Assembly: GCA_900321775.1 (NCBI GenBank)
Contig: ONXE01000054.1
Location: 1 to 12,654, forward strand
Length of the DNA stretch: 12,654 nt
Source of the DNA: an uncultured Bacteroidales bacterium
GTDB taxonomy: Bacteria > Bacteroidota > Bacteroidia > Bacteroidales > Paludibacteraceae
Direction of reading: 5' to 3'
Shown: positions 1 through 8,279 of the stretch, one piece after another
Position numbering within the stretch: the stretch's first letter is position 1
Layout: each line of letters starts with the position of its first letter
The notes under the pieces: model-generated
What the model was told of the DNA's origin: nothing
The model's input: the letters and a program-made list of their open reading frames with translations, nothing else
Databases searched by the model: none
Made by a program: the position numbers and the translations under genes

Positions 1-248
1 CCTAACTGCAGTGTGGCTACATACTCTTTGGTATGCTGCTGTAGTTGGTCTATCAGTTTGGTTTTCTTGCCCGTACAAACCACCACCACGCCTGTTGCCA
101 GCGGGTCCAGAGTGCCGGTGTGCCCCACTTTCAGTTTCTTGACGCCCAACTTGTGGCAAAGCAACCACCGCACTTTGCCCACTACGGCAAAAGAAGTCCA
201 CTTAAGCGGCTTGTCAAAACCAAGTATTTCGCCCTCGTCAAAATCCAT
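1..248 (-). CDS. truB: tRNA pseudouridine(55) synthase TruB, N-terminal part (cut by window edge)
   Basis: TruB isomerises U55 in the T-arm of elongator tRNAs to pseudouridine in the cytoplasm. The reading frame starts at the ATG at 248-246 and runs off the left edge after about 82 codons, so only the N-terminal catalytic part is visible. The early stretch DKPLKWTSFAVV (residues 12-23) matches the usual 'DKP-GWTSF-VV' opening of the family. The motif GHTGTLDPLATG (42-53) contains the catalytic aspartate, D48. The start codon overlaps the uppP stop by one base (TAATG), which suggests translational coupling at the distal end of the ftsX-DUF3098-uppP cluster. The N-terminus is short and direct, as expected for the bacterial enzyme. 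The identification is secure from the motif; the rest of the protein cannot be judged. Confidence 0.95.
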   Translation of the reverse strand, partial: MDFDEGEILGFDKPLKWTSFAVVGKVRWLLCHKLGVKKLKVGHTGTLDPLATGVVVVCTGKKTKLIDQLQQHTKEYVATLQL

Positions 249-1054
249 TAAGCCATCAACTGGTACACTATTGCCAGTACGCCCACGATAGCGCAATAGA
301 CGCTAAAGTAGATCAGTTTCTGCCGCTTGACGATATCTATCATCACCTTGCAGGCGAAGCAGCCGGTGAGGAAAGCAGCCGCAAAACCTACCACCATCAC
401 CAGCGGTGACAGCGAACTTACAACTTCGCCCTGCCAGATGTCCAACAGGCTGAGGAAAGCCTCGCCCAGTATGGGAACCAGCACCATGAGGAAACTGAAC
501 CGAGCCACTTCCTCTTTCTTGTTGCCCAGCAAAATACCCGTCGCGATAGTCGTACCCGAGCGGGACAGACCCGGCAAAACGGCACAGGCTTGGCCTATAC
601 CGATGATGAACGAGTCCCACCACGAGATATCTTCTTTTTGCCGCGGTTTGGCATACTGCGCAAATGCCAACAGGCAAGCTGTTATCAGCAAACATACGCC
701 CACTACCATCAAGCCGCTGCCGAAGATCTGCTCCACATAGTCTTTAAAAAACATGCCCACGATGAACACGGGAATCATCGACACGCATATCTTGGCTACA
801 TACTCTTTTTCGCTGTTCCATTTGGTTGTGCAGAACGTTCCTTTCATCAGGTCCGCCACCTGGCTCCAGAGCACGACAATCGTACTCAACACCGTCGCCG
901 CGTGCACCAGTACGTCGAACAACAGCATATCGCCTTCGGCAAACTCGATACCTAGCAATGTCTGACCTATGGTCAAATGGCCACTACTGCTCACGGGCAG
1001 AAATTCGGTCAAGCCCTGCACTATTCCTAATATCAAAGCCTCTAACCAATTCAT
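248..1054 (-). CDS. uppP: Undecaprenyl-diphosphatase UppP (BacA family)
   Basis: UppP is an integral membrane phosphatase that removes a phosphate from undecaprenyl pyrophosphate to recycle the lipid carrier used for peptidoglycan and other envelope polymers; extra copies give bacitracin resistance. The protein is 268 aa, normal for the family, and hydrophobic throughout with several membrane segments. Both active-site signatures are visible: [13 protein letters not shown] at residues 14-26 (E17, S22-S24, H26) and PGLSRSGTT at 161-169 (R165). The ATG at 1054 overlaps the upstream DUF3098 stop codon (ATGA, 1051-1054), and the stop overlaps the truB start by one base, so the three genes are almost certainly co-transcribed and translationally coupled. 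No separate promoter is visible. Confidence 0.97.
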   Translation of the reverse strand: MNWLEALILGIVQGLTEFLPVSSSGHLTIGQTLLGIEFAEGDMLLFDVLVHAATVLSTIVVLWSQVADLMKGTFCTTKWNSEKEYVAKICVSMIPVFIVGMFFKDYVEQIFGSGLMVVGVCLLITACLLAFAQYAKPRQKEDISWWDSFIIGIGQACAVLPGLSRSGTTIATGILLGNKKEEVARFSFLMVLVPILGEAFLSLLDIWQGEVVSSLSPLVMVVGFAAAFLTGCFACKVMIDIVKRQKLIYFSVYCAIVGVLAIVYQLMA

Positions 1055-1269
1055 TTTTCTTTCTTTTTGAACAAAATAGCTGCAATCATCATCACAAATC
1101 CGAACAATGCAATCATCGGACCGACGGTGATGCGACGGAACGAGAAAATGTCCGGGTTGTACTCGGTTGCACCACTCGGCTCACCGGTCATTAGTGCAAA
1201 ACCTACAATGATTACGATCAGGGATACAGCAATCAGTATCAGGTTGATTTTCGGTAAGTTGTATTTCAT
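1051..1269 (-). CDS. DUF3098 family small membrane protein
   Basis: This is a 72-residue protein with two predicted membrane helices (about residues 8-27 and 48-67). They are joined by a polar loop containing [11 protein letters not shown], and the tail is lysine-rich (KKKEK), probably cytoplasmic. The arrangement and sequence fit DUF3098, a small Bacteroidota-restricted family usually found between ftsX and uppP, as here. Its biochemical function is not known. Its place in a cluster with FtsX and UppP suggests a role in envelope or cell-wall processes, which is inference from context only. It follows ftsX by 38 bases and overlaps uppP by 4 bases. Confidence 0.88.
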   Translation of the reverse strand: MKYNLPKINLILIAVSLIVIIVGFALMTGEPSGATEYNPDIFSFRRITVGPMIALFGFVMMIAAILFKKKEK

Positions 1270-1307
1270 AACTCTTGTCTTTTGTCTTTTGTTCTGTCTT
1301 TAGCCTC

Positions 1308-2171
1308 TTAAACGTAATACAGATCCGAGGTCTTCATTCGTATGTACTTGTTCACGGCAAACACGGATGAGAAGAAGGTGATTACAAACGCAGCCACCAC
1401 TACTACACCTGTCAGAAAGGCCAGGTTCTGCCAGGTCATAGGTATCAGCCAGATACCCAGATGCTCGTGTGCGGCATACAGAATACCGGCAATCATCGCC
1501 AGTGCCATCAGCGCAGCTATTATGCCCAGCAGCACGGTCTTCCACACTATCGGGCCCTTGATAATCCATGGCGTAGCGCCCACCAGTTGCATCGTGTTGA
1601 TGCTGAATCGTTTGGAGTAAACGTGCAATCGTACCGTGTTGATAATCAGCGCCAGTGACACAATCAGCAGAATCAGGGCAACTGCCAACAGAACGATGGA
1701 AAGTCGATTCACTTGATAATCCAGCAAACCAATCATATCCTTCTGGTAAACCACCTTGTCAACAAACGGGAAGACGCGGAAGATGCTGTCTATGGCCGCC
1801 ACGCTGTCCACCTGGATGTAAGGCGCGTTCAGTTTTACTTCGAACGAGGCCTGTAGCGGATTGTAGCCCAGAAAAGCTTCGGGGTCTTCGCCCAACTTCT
1901 CCACATGCTCTTTCAGTGCATCTTCCTTCGAGATGTAAGCAAACTCGCGGCAGAAAGGTGCTGCGTCCAGCAACGTGGCAAATCGGAGCGAGTCCTCCGA
2001 GGTTGTCTCGTCCTTCAGAACAACCGACATGTTCACGTTCTCCTTAACTTGACGGAACAGATTATCCGCAGACAAACCCAACACGCACTCCATGCCTATG
2101 AGTAGCAATACCAATGACACCGACACGGTTGCCGTCAGGTATGTGTTGAAAAAATGATGCTTCTTAGCCAT
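1308..2171 (-). CDS. ftsX: Cell division protein FtsX (permease-like)
   Basis: FtsX is the membrane partner of the ATPase FtsE. In characterised bacteria the FtsEX complex controls peptidoglycan hydrolases at the division site. The protein is 287 aa with the standard topology: TM1 at about residues 11-34, an extracytoplasmic domain at 35-155, then TM2 (157-180), TM3 (211-233) and TM4 (250-273). The conserved stretch NTVRLHVYSKRF followed by MQLVGAT (178-200) after TM2 is an FtsX hallmark. The partner ftsE is not in this window, which is common in Bacteroidota, where the two genes are often unlinked. The gene leads the ftsX-DUF3098-uppP-truB cluster. I found no TAnnTTTG match in the 159 bases upstream, so read-through from porN is possible. 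Confidence 0.95.
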   Translation of the reverse strand: MAKKHHFFNTYLTATVSVSLVLLLIGMECVLGLSADNLFRQVKENVNMSVVLKDETTSEDSLRFATLLDAAPFCREFAYISKEDALKEHVEKLGEDPEAFLGYNPLQASFEVKLNAPYIQVDSVAAIDSIFRVFPFVDKVVYQKDMIGLLDYQVNRLSIVLLAVALILLIVSLALIINTVRLHVYSKRFSINTMQLVGATPWIIKGPIVWKTVLLGIIAALMALAMIAGILYAAHEHLGIWLIPMTWQNLAFLTGVVVVAAFVITFFSSVFAVNKYIRMKTSDLYYV

Positions 2172-2259
2172 CGTACTCTTTATCTATTGTCGTTACTCCT
2201 TCATTGCCCTGAGGCGCTATATTTTCGGCTTCTTAACTCCTCTTTTTTTTACACAGCGG

Positions 2260-2283
2260 GAGACGCGACCTCCGCCGCGTCTC
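2260..2283. other. GC-rich hairpin between porN and ftsX (possible weak terminator)
   Basis: The gap 2172-2330 holds a perfect 8-bp inverted repeat, gagacgcg (2260-2267) and cgcgtctc (2276-2283), with an 8-base loop. For minus-strand transcription leaving porN, the arm is followed by CCGCTGTGT and then a run of A rather than U, so it is not a canonical intrinsic terminator in that direction. In the plus direction only TTTT follows. It may slow polymerase, protect the 3' end of the por transcript, or act as a partial terminator. A second, weaker stem with one bulge (GAAG/CTTC plus CC/GG) lies nearer the porN stop, around 2309-2325. Confidence 0.5.
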
Positions 2284-2330
2284 TTTTCTATGCTCTTAAG
2301 CCATGAAGCCATAAGGCCTTCAGCCTCAGT

Positions 2331-3326
2331 TTAATACTCCCACAGATCCTGTTCAAAGTCGAGCAGTTCTGTCGCTACACGGCTCTGTTCCTGACGTACT
2401 TCCGCCTCGGTCTTCACGTAGTTGGTGAACATGCGGTCGTACATGTTGCTGTCGCCGATGAGATACGAAGTGTACAGTTTCTTTCCGAAGAACTCCTCAA
2501 ACGTCACGCGTTTAGTGTCGTTGCCCTGCGGAATGATATACTGTTTGGCCATGTACTTGCGGAACTCGTCGAACGGACACCACCACATCAACTGGCGGCA
2601 CAGAGCCTCGTTGACGGTTTCTTCGCTGGTGTCCACATCATCGATGCCCAACTCGGCATACAACGGAGCGATGGCGATGATCTTCGAGAACAGGCGAGAG
2701 TAGTGCTTGTCAAAGAACACCACTTCCTGAATCAGGAACTTCACCTGGTTGCGTACGAACGCCTTGTAACCCTGCGGATTGAAGCACACTTTGTTAGAGT
2801 CGTTCGCGTCGCAACGGCTGAAGAGTGACTTGTTGGAGTTAGCCATCATCTCCTCGTACGAACCCACACCGAAGAACTCCTCATACTCGTCCTTGGTCAT
2901 GTTCAGAGTCCTACGCTCGCCATATGCTGTCTGGTCGATCTTGTCCTGAGCCGTCAATAGCAGGTCGTCATGGAAGAACGGTTTGATGCTGTTGTCCGTC
3001 TGTAGCGCATAGGCATGCAGTGTGTCTGCCATGCCTTCCAGCATCACCTGAAACAGACCTTTGTACTGAGGATCTTCCGGATTGGTCGGGAAATACAGCT
3101 GATAGTTCTGCTTGTAACGCATGTCGATGATGCGGTACACCACGCGAGACCATACTACATCGTCTGCACGGTGTCCTACCGTTACCAGCGTATCGGCTGC
3201 TCGGTCCAACTCCTGCGTCTCCAAACGCACTGCACCCTTCGAGTCAAAGAAGGAGTTGATCTGATGTTGCGCGTTTGCCGCCAGCATCATCACTGACAGG
3301 CAAACTAATACTAATTGTCTTTTCAT
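2331..3326 (-). CDS. porN: Type IX secretion system ring protein PorN (GldN)
   Basis: PorN/GldN is a periplasmic T9SS component that binds the lipoprotein PorK to form large rings under the outer membrane and contacts the periplasmic tip of PorM. The protein is 331 aa. It begins with a Sec signal peptide: basic KR, a hydrophobic core and a signal-peptidase I site after A19 (LAANA followed by QHQ). The mature part is soluble and rich in aromatic and acidic residues. DDVVWSRVVYRIIDMR (residues 55-70) and the later stretch ending YIIPQGNDTKRVTFEEFF fit the GldN family. It is the last gene of the por block and follows porM after 52 bases. The identification rests on family-like sequence plus a fixed porK-L-M-N order. 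Confidence 0.95.
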   Translation of the reverse strand: MKRQLVLVCLSVMMLAANAQHQINSFFDSKGAVRLETQELDRAADTLVTVGHRADDVVWSRVVYRIIDMRYKQNYQLYFPTNPEDPQYKGLFQVMLEGMADTLHAYALQTDNSIKPFFHDDLLLTAQDKIDQTAYGERRTLNMTKDEYEEFFGVGSYEEMMANSNKSLFSRCDANDSNKVCFNPQGYKAFVRNQVKFLIQEVVFFDKHYSRLFSKIIAIAPLYAELGIDDVDTSEETVNEALCRQLMWWCPFDEFRKYMAKQYIIPQGNDTKRVTFEEFFGKKLYTSYLIGDSNMYDRMFTNYVKTEAEVRQEQSRVATELLDFEQDLWEY

Positions 3327-3378
3327 ATCATGTATTCTTTGCAGGCGAAATGTTCCACTTCACCTTTCATCTTACAAC

Positions 3379-4950
3379 TTATTGTACCTCAATCGCGAGG
3401 TCGTTCAGAATGACTTCCTGCCCGCCTGGGCCAACGGCGTGAATATCAGTCACTTTGATGATATCACCCGACTTGGCGATACTGGCAGCCTGAGCCAGAT
3501 TGTTGACGTTCTTTCTGCGGCACTTCACGCGATAGCCCGGCTTCACTTTCCAGTCTACTTTGATAACGGCATCTGCGTTGTCAGCCTGGATAGAGCATGC
3601 TGCCAAACTGCCAAGAGGAACAGGCACACTGGCCGTTACAATCTTGCCACCGATAGACAAGTAAGCAATAGGCTTCGGCAGGTTCTTTACCTGGAAGGTT
3701 TGCGTTCCCATCGGAGATGAGTGACCGTCGATGTTGGCGGACACGCTGATCGTCACCGGTTGCAGGCTATTAGGCGTGATGATCCATTGGCCTTTGCCCA
3801 TCTTCTGGATACTTGCGCCGTTGCATGTTGCGGACAAGGCATCGGCACTCACGCCCGGCACAGAAATCGACATCTTGTTGCCATAACCGCGATACAGTAC
3901 GTTACACTCGGTGTTGGCGATGGTCGCAGCCGGAGCTCCTACGGTGAACTGACCGTGGAACGGATATTTGGTCGTGTCATCGCCGATGGTCATATAGCCG
4001 TCATAGTGATTCTCGCCGATATGACCCGAAGTGATGTACTCGCCGTTCTCAATCTCTTGGCCTTCGATGAAGACGCGAGGTACTTGGTTGGTATCCATCA
4101 TGGCAGCCACAATCTTGGCACGATATTGTTTGCCTTGCATGATGTACTCGCCATTGGTCGGGAGCACCACTGCCGTAGCCTGGTTCACCACGAAGTCGGA
4201 CGAACCGGCTTGTGTGAACAGGAAGTTAATCAAGTCATTCTCAGCCACACGCACGTCATTCTGATACTTCGTCAGCAACGCGATAACAGCGTCAGCAGGC
4301 ATCTCGGCAAACGTTGAACGTTCCCAAGAGATAACTGCACCCTCTTCGTCCTCCACATCGTCCGTGCTGAACAATGAGTTGAACATGAACACCTTACGCT
4401 CCCATGCCGACTGGAAAGATGCATCCTTATGAAGTTTGTCTAAGATGATCTTCGACTCGGCAGTTGTCATGTAGTTGCGAAACTCTTCCATGCGGTGTTT
4501 CATCTCTTCTGCATGGAGGCGTCCCGTCTCTTCGTCATACTCGGTCAATGCATACTGGTGCGGCTTGTTCGTGTCGCTACCGTTCTTCAGTTTGATTGTG
4601 TCCAACGAACCGTCGTCAAAGCGCTTGCCTTCGCACATCTCGGCGATATCTAGCTTGAAGTCCTCGATGTAATTGAAGAAATCATCCGAATGCGACTCCA
4701 CTGCTTGAGCAATCTCCAACCACTCGTGATAGCCTTCGTTCTCAATAGCCTGCACTTTAAACGACTCCATTACGGCGTCGGTACGGTTTTCCACGGAGTT
4801 CATAGACGACTCCATGGAGTGACGTAACTTGGTGAAACCGTTCAGGATATCGGCCGATACGTTCAGGGCCAACATCGCGGTGAGCACCAGGTACATCATG
4901 CTTATCATTCGTTGTCTCGGGGTTTCCGGACAGTTTTTTGCTCCACCCAT
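3379..4950 (-). CDS. porM: Type IX secretion system motor shaft protein PorM (GldM)
   Basis: PorM/GldM is anchored in the inner membrane by a single N-terminal helix and reaches across the periplasm as a dimer. With PorL it forms the proton-driven motor that powers T9SS secretion and, in gliding relatives, motility. The 523-aa length is close to characterised PorM/GldM proteins. The short cytoplasmic tail (NCPETPRQR, residues 6-14) is followed by the membrane segment at about 16-36 (starting ISMMYLVLTAMLALNVS), which is very typical of the family. The rest is a long periplasmic region: helical N-terminal domain (D1, to about 220), then beta-rich domains (D2-D4). The ATG at 4950 is the only sensible start, since the transmembrane motif lies directly behind it. 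It lies 60 bases after porL and 52 bases before porN. Confidence 0.97.
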   Translation of the reverse strand: MGGAKNCPETPRQRMISMMYLVLTAMLALNVSADILNGFTKLRHSMESSMNSVENRTDAVMESFKVQAIENEGYHEWLEIAQAVESHSDDFFNYIEDFKLDIAEMCEGKRFDDGSLDTIKLKNGSDTNKPHQYALTEYDEETGRLHAEEMKHRMEEFRNYMTTAESKIILDKLHKDASFQSAWERKVFMFNSLFSTDDVEDEEGAVISWERSTFAEMPADAVIALLTKYQNDVRVAENDLINFLFTQAGSSDFVVNQATAVVLPTNGEYIMQGKQYRAKIVAAMMDTNQVPRVFIEGQEIENGEYITSGHIGENHYDGYMTIGDDTTKYPFHGQFTVGAPAATIANTECNVLYRGYGNKMSISVPGVSADALSATCNGASIQKMGKGQWIITPNSLQPVTISVSANIDGHSSPMGTQTFQVKNLPKPIAYLSIGGKIVTASVPVPLGSLAACSIQADNADAVIKVDWKVKPGYRVKCRRKNVNNLAQAASIAKSGDIIKVTDIHAVGPGGQEVILNDLAIEVQ

Positions 4951-5010
4951 ACTACTTGTTTAATCCTTTCATTTACAGTTAATTACTAAAGAAGTACGTA
5001 CAAGCTTGGC

Positions 5011-5802
5011 TTATGCCAGAGCGCTCAACATGTTGCCGTAAATCTTGTTCAGGTCAGCAATTTGCTTATTCAGTTTCTCCATAGCTGCTTCGTAAGCGTC
5101 TGCCTCTTTCTGACCGGACTGTACGGCCTTGAGTTGCAGCTCGAATGCAGCACTAAGAGCGTTCAGGTGCTGAGCAACTGCATCCGCAGACTTAACAGCC
5201 GATGCGGCAGACTTGGCGGTCTCTTCGTTCGACCTGGCTGCCGCCTGAACAGCAGCTGCTGATGCGGCATAACTCTCGCCCAATTGAGCGGCAGCCTCTG
5301 CGGCCTGAGCCGTGCCGTTGGCCAATCCTTCTTCTGCACCCACAAACTGCTCGGTTGCCTTGGTCGCTGCGGCCAGTTTGTCTGACAACTTGTTCGTACC
5401 TTCAGCCAGTTTGCCCAACTCGGCCAGGTCGTTCGCACTCTTGGCTACATTGGCGATGCTCTCTTTCAGCATCTTCATCTCTTTCTCTTCCAGCGTCGGA
5501 GCCTTGTTGTCATCTTCCTTCATCAAAGGAACCTCGCCATCTTTACCTCTCAGCTGCGGGAATACGTTCTCCCAGTTATATACTGCATGCGGTTTCTCGA
5601 AAATACCAATTCCGAACAGAAGGGCCTCGGTCATCATACCGATGGTCAAAATCGTACCTGCAAAAGGCCAGTGCATGATCTTAAACAGCGCACCAATGAT
5701 TACAATCGATGCACCACCACTATACACCATGTTTACTGCGTAAGCGTGTTTTGCATACCATGCGACTACTTTGTCCCATCCTTTTACTTCTTTCTGTGCC
5801 AT
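5011..5802 (-). CDS. porL: Type IX secretion system motor stator protein PorL (GldL)
   Basis: PorL/GldL forms the inner-membrane ring around the PorM helices and couples proton flow to rotation or movement of PorM. The protein is 263 aa. It has two membrane helices, about residues 28-45 (GGASIVIIGALFKIMHW) and 49-68 (starting GTILTIGMMTEALLFG). The second carries a buried glutamate, E59, matching the membrane glutamate considered essential for proton coupling in the family. From about residue 100 onward the cytoplasmic part is strongly helical and Ala/Glu/Lys-rich, probably coiled coil. This tail is shorter than that of the Porphyromonas gingivalis protein, as far as I recall. porK lies upstream after 93 bases, an A-rich leader and a stem-loop; porM follows after 60 bases. 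Confidence 0.96.
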   Translation of the reverse strand: MAQKEVKGWDKVVAWYAKHAYAVNMVYSGGASIVIIGALFKIMHWPFAGTILTIGMMTEALLFGIGIFEKPHAVYNWENVFPQLRGKDGEVPLMKEDDNKAPTLEEKEMKMLKESIANVAKSANDLAELGKLAEGTNKLSDKLAAATKATEQFVGAEEGLANGTAQAAEAAAQLGESYAASAAAVQAAARSNEETAKSAASAVKSADAVAQHLNALSAAFELQLKAVQSGQKEADAYEAAMEKLNKQIADLNKIYGNMLSALA

Positions 5803-5859
5803 AATTTTGTTTGTTTGTTTTTTTGTATGATTATGTTATTTTTATTCCTTATTTATATT

Positions 5860-5894
5860 TGTGTGCACGCGCATACGCACGCATGCGTGCACGC
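5860..5894. other. 35-nt alternating purine-pyrimidine tract with stem-loop after porK
   Basis: Every base from 5860 to 5894 alternates pyrimidine and purine without a break. The tract is dominated by GC, GT and CA steps, and AT-rich sequence lies upstream of it. It contains a 14-bp perfect palindrome (gcacgcatgcgtgc, 5877-5890). The 8-base arms gtgcacgc (5863-5870) and gcgtgcac (5885-5892) can form an RNA stem, extendable to 10 bp with a 2-base bulge. It begins one base after the porK stop codon (TAA, 5898-5896) on the minus strand. What follows in the transcript is A-rich, not a U-run, so it is not a standard intrinsic terminator. Possible roles are an intercistronic RNA structure that sets PorK versus PorL levels, or a Z-DNA-prone site. 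Confidence 0.7.
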
Positions 5895-5895
5895 T

Positions 5896-7239
5896 TTAAT
5901 CACCGATATGCGAACGAACGCAACGGAAACCGATGTAGCAACGATCCTCGTACTGATACTCGTATGTACGGGAACCGTTTCGCAGGTAGGCCGACACGTC
6001 TTTCCAGCTGCCGCCCTTCACTACCTTGCGTTTCAGGATGTCCGGGTCGTCTTTCTTCGCGTTGTACTGGAAGTTCGGGTTCAAGTCGTTCGTGTAGGTG
6101 TTCGCCGATGTGTTGTAAGCCGACGATGTCCATTCGGCCACGTTACCTGCCATGTCGAACAGACCGAAGTCGTTCGGACGGAACTGAGCCACCTTCATCG
6201 TCGTAGTACCAGTATCATCGTTGTAGGCACCACGGTAAGGCTTGAAGTTTGCCAAGAAGCAACCACTCGCGTCACGAGCATAATTGCCACCCCAAGGATA
6301 AGCCGCCAACTTGCGACCACCACGGGCTGCATACTCCCACTCGGCCTCCGTCGGCAGACGATAAATCTGCGCGTCGATGCCGGAACCGGCCAGATAGTCG
6401 GTACGCCAACGGCAGAAGGCCTGAGCCTGTTCCCATGTCACACCTACCACCGGATAGTCCGCAAAACCACGATGCGAGAAGTACTTCAACAGCATCGGGT
6501 CATTGTACGTGTACTGGAAGTCACGCACCCAAACCATCGTGTCAGGATAGATATTGATGATGGCCATCGACAACAGATCCGAAGGCTCACGAAGAGGACG
6601 CACGATGGTCGAATCGTGGATGGCATTGTTCTCATCCACCCAGAAAGTGTCCACACGAACCTGAGCATTTTCGGGATAACGGCCTTTTGCTACGTCAAAC
6701 TTGTTGCGGGGCAACACTGCTTGCTCGTAGTTCATGTAGCCGTAACGGTAGTGGAAACTCGTCGTCTTGATCTTTCCATCCGAGTAGAACAAAGGTGCCA
6801 ATGCGTCAATAACATCTTCGTCTTTGCTGTTCCACGGAAGCTTCTTCTTCCAGTCGATGCGATAGTTCTCCTCGTCAAACTCCTCGTCACGCGACTGAAC
6901 GGCATACTCTTCATAGCCTGCATCTATCAGCAATTTGTAGGCAATAGAGTCACGCACCCAAAATACGAACTGCTTGTACTCGCTGTTCGTAATCTCGGTC
7001 TCGTCCATCCAAAAAGCCTCTACCGTTGCCATAAACTGGTTGTCGTCCTGACCGAACACCGCGTTCTGAGTGTTCGCACCCATTTCGAACGAGCCTTTCT
7101 TGATGAATACCATCCCATAAGGATTAGCTTCCTTAAAATTACCGTTTTGACCTATGCCAACAAGCTCACCTGCCGGCTTGTTGCAAGCCGCAAGAGCTAT
7201 TGCTAATGCAATAATTGGCAGAATCTTCGTCAGTTTCAT
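5896..7239 (-). CDS. porK: Type IX secretion system ring lipoprotein PorK (GldK)
   Basis: PorK/GldK is an outer-membrane lipoprotein that forms the T9SS ring with PorN. The protein is 447 aa. A lipoprotein signal ends in the lipobox LAAC (residues 16-19), giving a lipidated C19. The mature protein is a formylglycine-generating-enzyme-like (SUMF1/FGE) fold: MVFIKKGSFEMG near the start, then DETEITNSEYKQF, RLPTEAEWEYAARGG, DMAGNVAEWTSSAY, KGGSWKD and GFRCVRS at the end. The catalytic cysteine region of true FGE enzymes is not kept: the segment after GGSWKD reads VSAYLRNGSRTY with no cysteine, so it should be structural and not an enzyme. It lies between porP and porL. The ATG at 7239 is fixed by the signal peptide. 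Confidence 0.96.
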   Translation of the reverse strand: MKLTKILPIIALAIALAACNKPAGELVGIGQNGNFKEANPYGMVFIKKGSFEMGANTQNAVFGQDDNQFMATVEAFWMDETEITNSEYKQFVFWVRDSIAYKLLIDAGYEEYAVQSRDEEFDEENYRIDWKKKLPWNSKDEDVIDALAPLFYSDGKIKTTSFHYRYGYMNYEQAVLPRNKFDVAKGRYPENAQVRVDTFWVDENNAIHDSTIVRPLREPSDLLSMAIINIYPDTMVWVRDFQYTYNDPMLLKYFSHRGFADYPVVGVTWEQAQAFCRWRTDYLAGSGIDAQIYRLPTEAEWEYAARGGRKLAAYPWGGNYARDASGCFLANFKPYRGAYNDDTGTTTMKVAQFRPNDFGLFDMAGNVAEWTSSAYNTSANTYTNDLNPNFQYNAKKDDPDILKRKVVKGGSWKDVSAYLRNGSRTYEYQYEDRCYIGFRCVRSHIGD

Positions 7240-7265
7240 ATGTCTTCTTTTATGTTATGTTATAC

Positions 7266-7282
7266 GCTGCAACATGTGCAGC
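7266..7282. other. Small hairpin in the porP-porK gap
   Basis: The arms gctgca (7266-7271) and tgcagc (7277-7282) form a perfect 6-bp stem with a 5-base loop inside the 57-base gap between the porP stop and the porK start. No U-run follows in the minus direction, so it is not a terminator. It may be an intercistronic RNA structure; the stem is short and could be chance. Confidence 0.35.
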
Positions 7283-7296
7283 ATGATTTATTTTTC

Positions 7297-8274
7297 TTAC
7301 AAGTAACGAACCGATTTGTAACGGTTGTTACGCTTCGGGCGCAAGATGTTGAACTGGTATGCCAGATACAACTCGTGCGAACCCCAACTCTCTATCAGCA
7401 GTTTGCTCGTCGGCAACTCGTAGCAGTAGTTCAACGCCAAACCGCTTATGATGTCTATGCCCAAATAAACGCCCACATTGGCTAATACGCGGTAACTCAA
7501 ACCCCACCGGTAACGCTCTTTGTATTCCGTCATCCAGGCCAGTGTGACATCCCATTCCCGGAAGTCGGTCTGAACCAGCATCGAAGGCTGCATCACAAAA
7601 TCTTTGTTATGCTTCAGCCGCCAGTTGTAGCCGCCATGCACGTACATCGTTCCTATGAGCGTCACGCCTACTACATTCTCGGTCTTAGTCTGCTGCGACT
7701 TCCATTCAATATATGGCTGCGTCACGTGACTGTAACTCGCGCCTACAAACCACGTAGGACACGTGTAGTACACACCCGCCGACATATCAAAGCCTACACC
7801 CGACATATCACCCGTGGGAATTGCTTGGTCCGAACTGATGTGATATTCCGAACCCGACAACTTGTCCAAATTCACGCTGTCACCGTGAAATCCTACGTTC
7901 GAAATGCCCAATTCCACACCTGCACTCAGGTAACCCGAACCCAACTTCTGACGGTACGCGTACTGAGCATAGATGCTTTGGGTGTAAAACAAACCAAATT
8001 GGTCGTTCATAAATCGTACGCCAGCACCGTGGCGCGTCTTGCCTATCACAAACGGAGAACCGAAATAAAAGTACGTGGTCATCGGTGCATTCGTGATGCC
8101 AATCAACTGCATCCGATGCAAACCAGCCGCTTTCATCATGTCTCCTTCTCCCACCGCTGCAGGATTATAGGCTGTTGGCAGATACATGTAGTGAGACATC
8201 TGAGGATCAAACTGGGCCAGCACACGTAATGTGCACAGCGCAGCAAACGCCAACACTACTATTCTGCGTCTCAT
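7297..8274 (-). CDS. porP: Type IX secretion system protein PorP (PorP/SprF family)
   Basis: PorP is a T9SS outer-membrane protein of the PorP/SprF family, predicted to be a beta-barrel that associates with the PorK-PorN ring and other secretion proteins. I place the start at the ATG at 8274-8272, giving 325 aa. A TTG at 8283 could add three residues but would overlap the upstream stop codon, whereas the ATG sits 5 bases after it and begins a normal signal peptide: MRRR, a hydrophobic core, and cleavage after A20 (VLA then QF). The mature N-terminus QFDPQMSHYMYLPTAYNPAAVG matches the family opening (an 'F/DPQ-SQYM...NPA' pattern). The rest shows alternating aromatic and glycine-rich strands typical of a barrel. 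It is the first por gene proper, followed by porK after 57 bases. Confidence 0.94.
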   Translation of the reverse strand: MRRRIVVLAFAALCTLRVLAQFDPQMSHYMYLPTAYNPAAVGEGDMMKAAGLHRMQLIGITNAPMTTYFYFGSPFVIGKTRHGAGVRFMNDQFGLFYTQSIYAQYAYRQKLGSGYLSAGVELGISNVGFHGDSVNLDKLSGSEYHISSDQAIPTGDMSGVGFDMSAGVYYTCPTWFVGASYSHVTQPYIEWKSQQTKTENVVGVTLIGTMYVHGGYNWRLKHNKDFVMQPSMLVQTDFREWDVTLAWMTEYKERYRWGLSYRVLANVGVYLGIDIISGLALNYCYELPTSKLLIESWGSHELYLAYQFNILRPKRNNRYKSVRYL

Positions 8275-8279
8275 CTGGG

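Noticed and set aside
5587..7206. Long 539-codon open frame on the plus strand opposite porK and the porK-porL gap
   Set aside because: It is antisense to porK, whose protein is clearly recognisable. Its translation is His/Arg/Val-rich with no domain, as expected from a shadow of a GC-skewed coding region.
5896..7239. PorK as an active formylglycine-generating enzyme or sulfatase modifier
   Set aside because: The fold is FGE-like, but the catalytic cysteines are absent in the segment after GGSWKD, and the neighbours define it as the T9SS ring lipoprotein.
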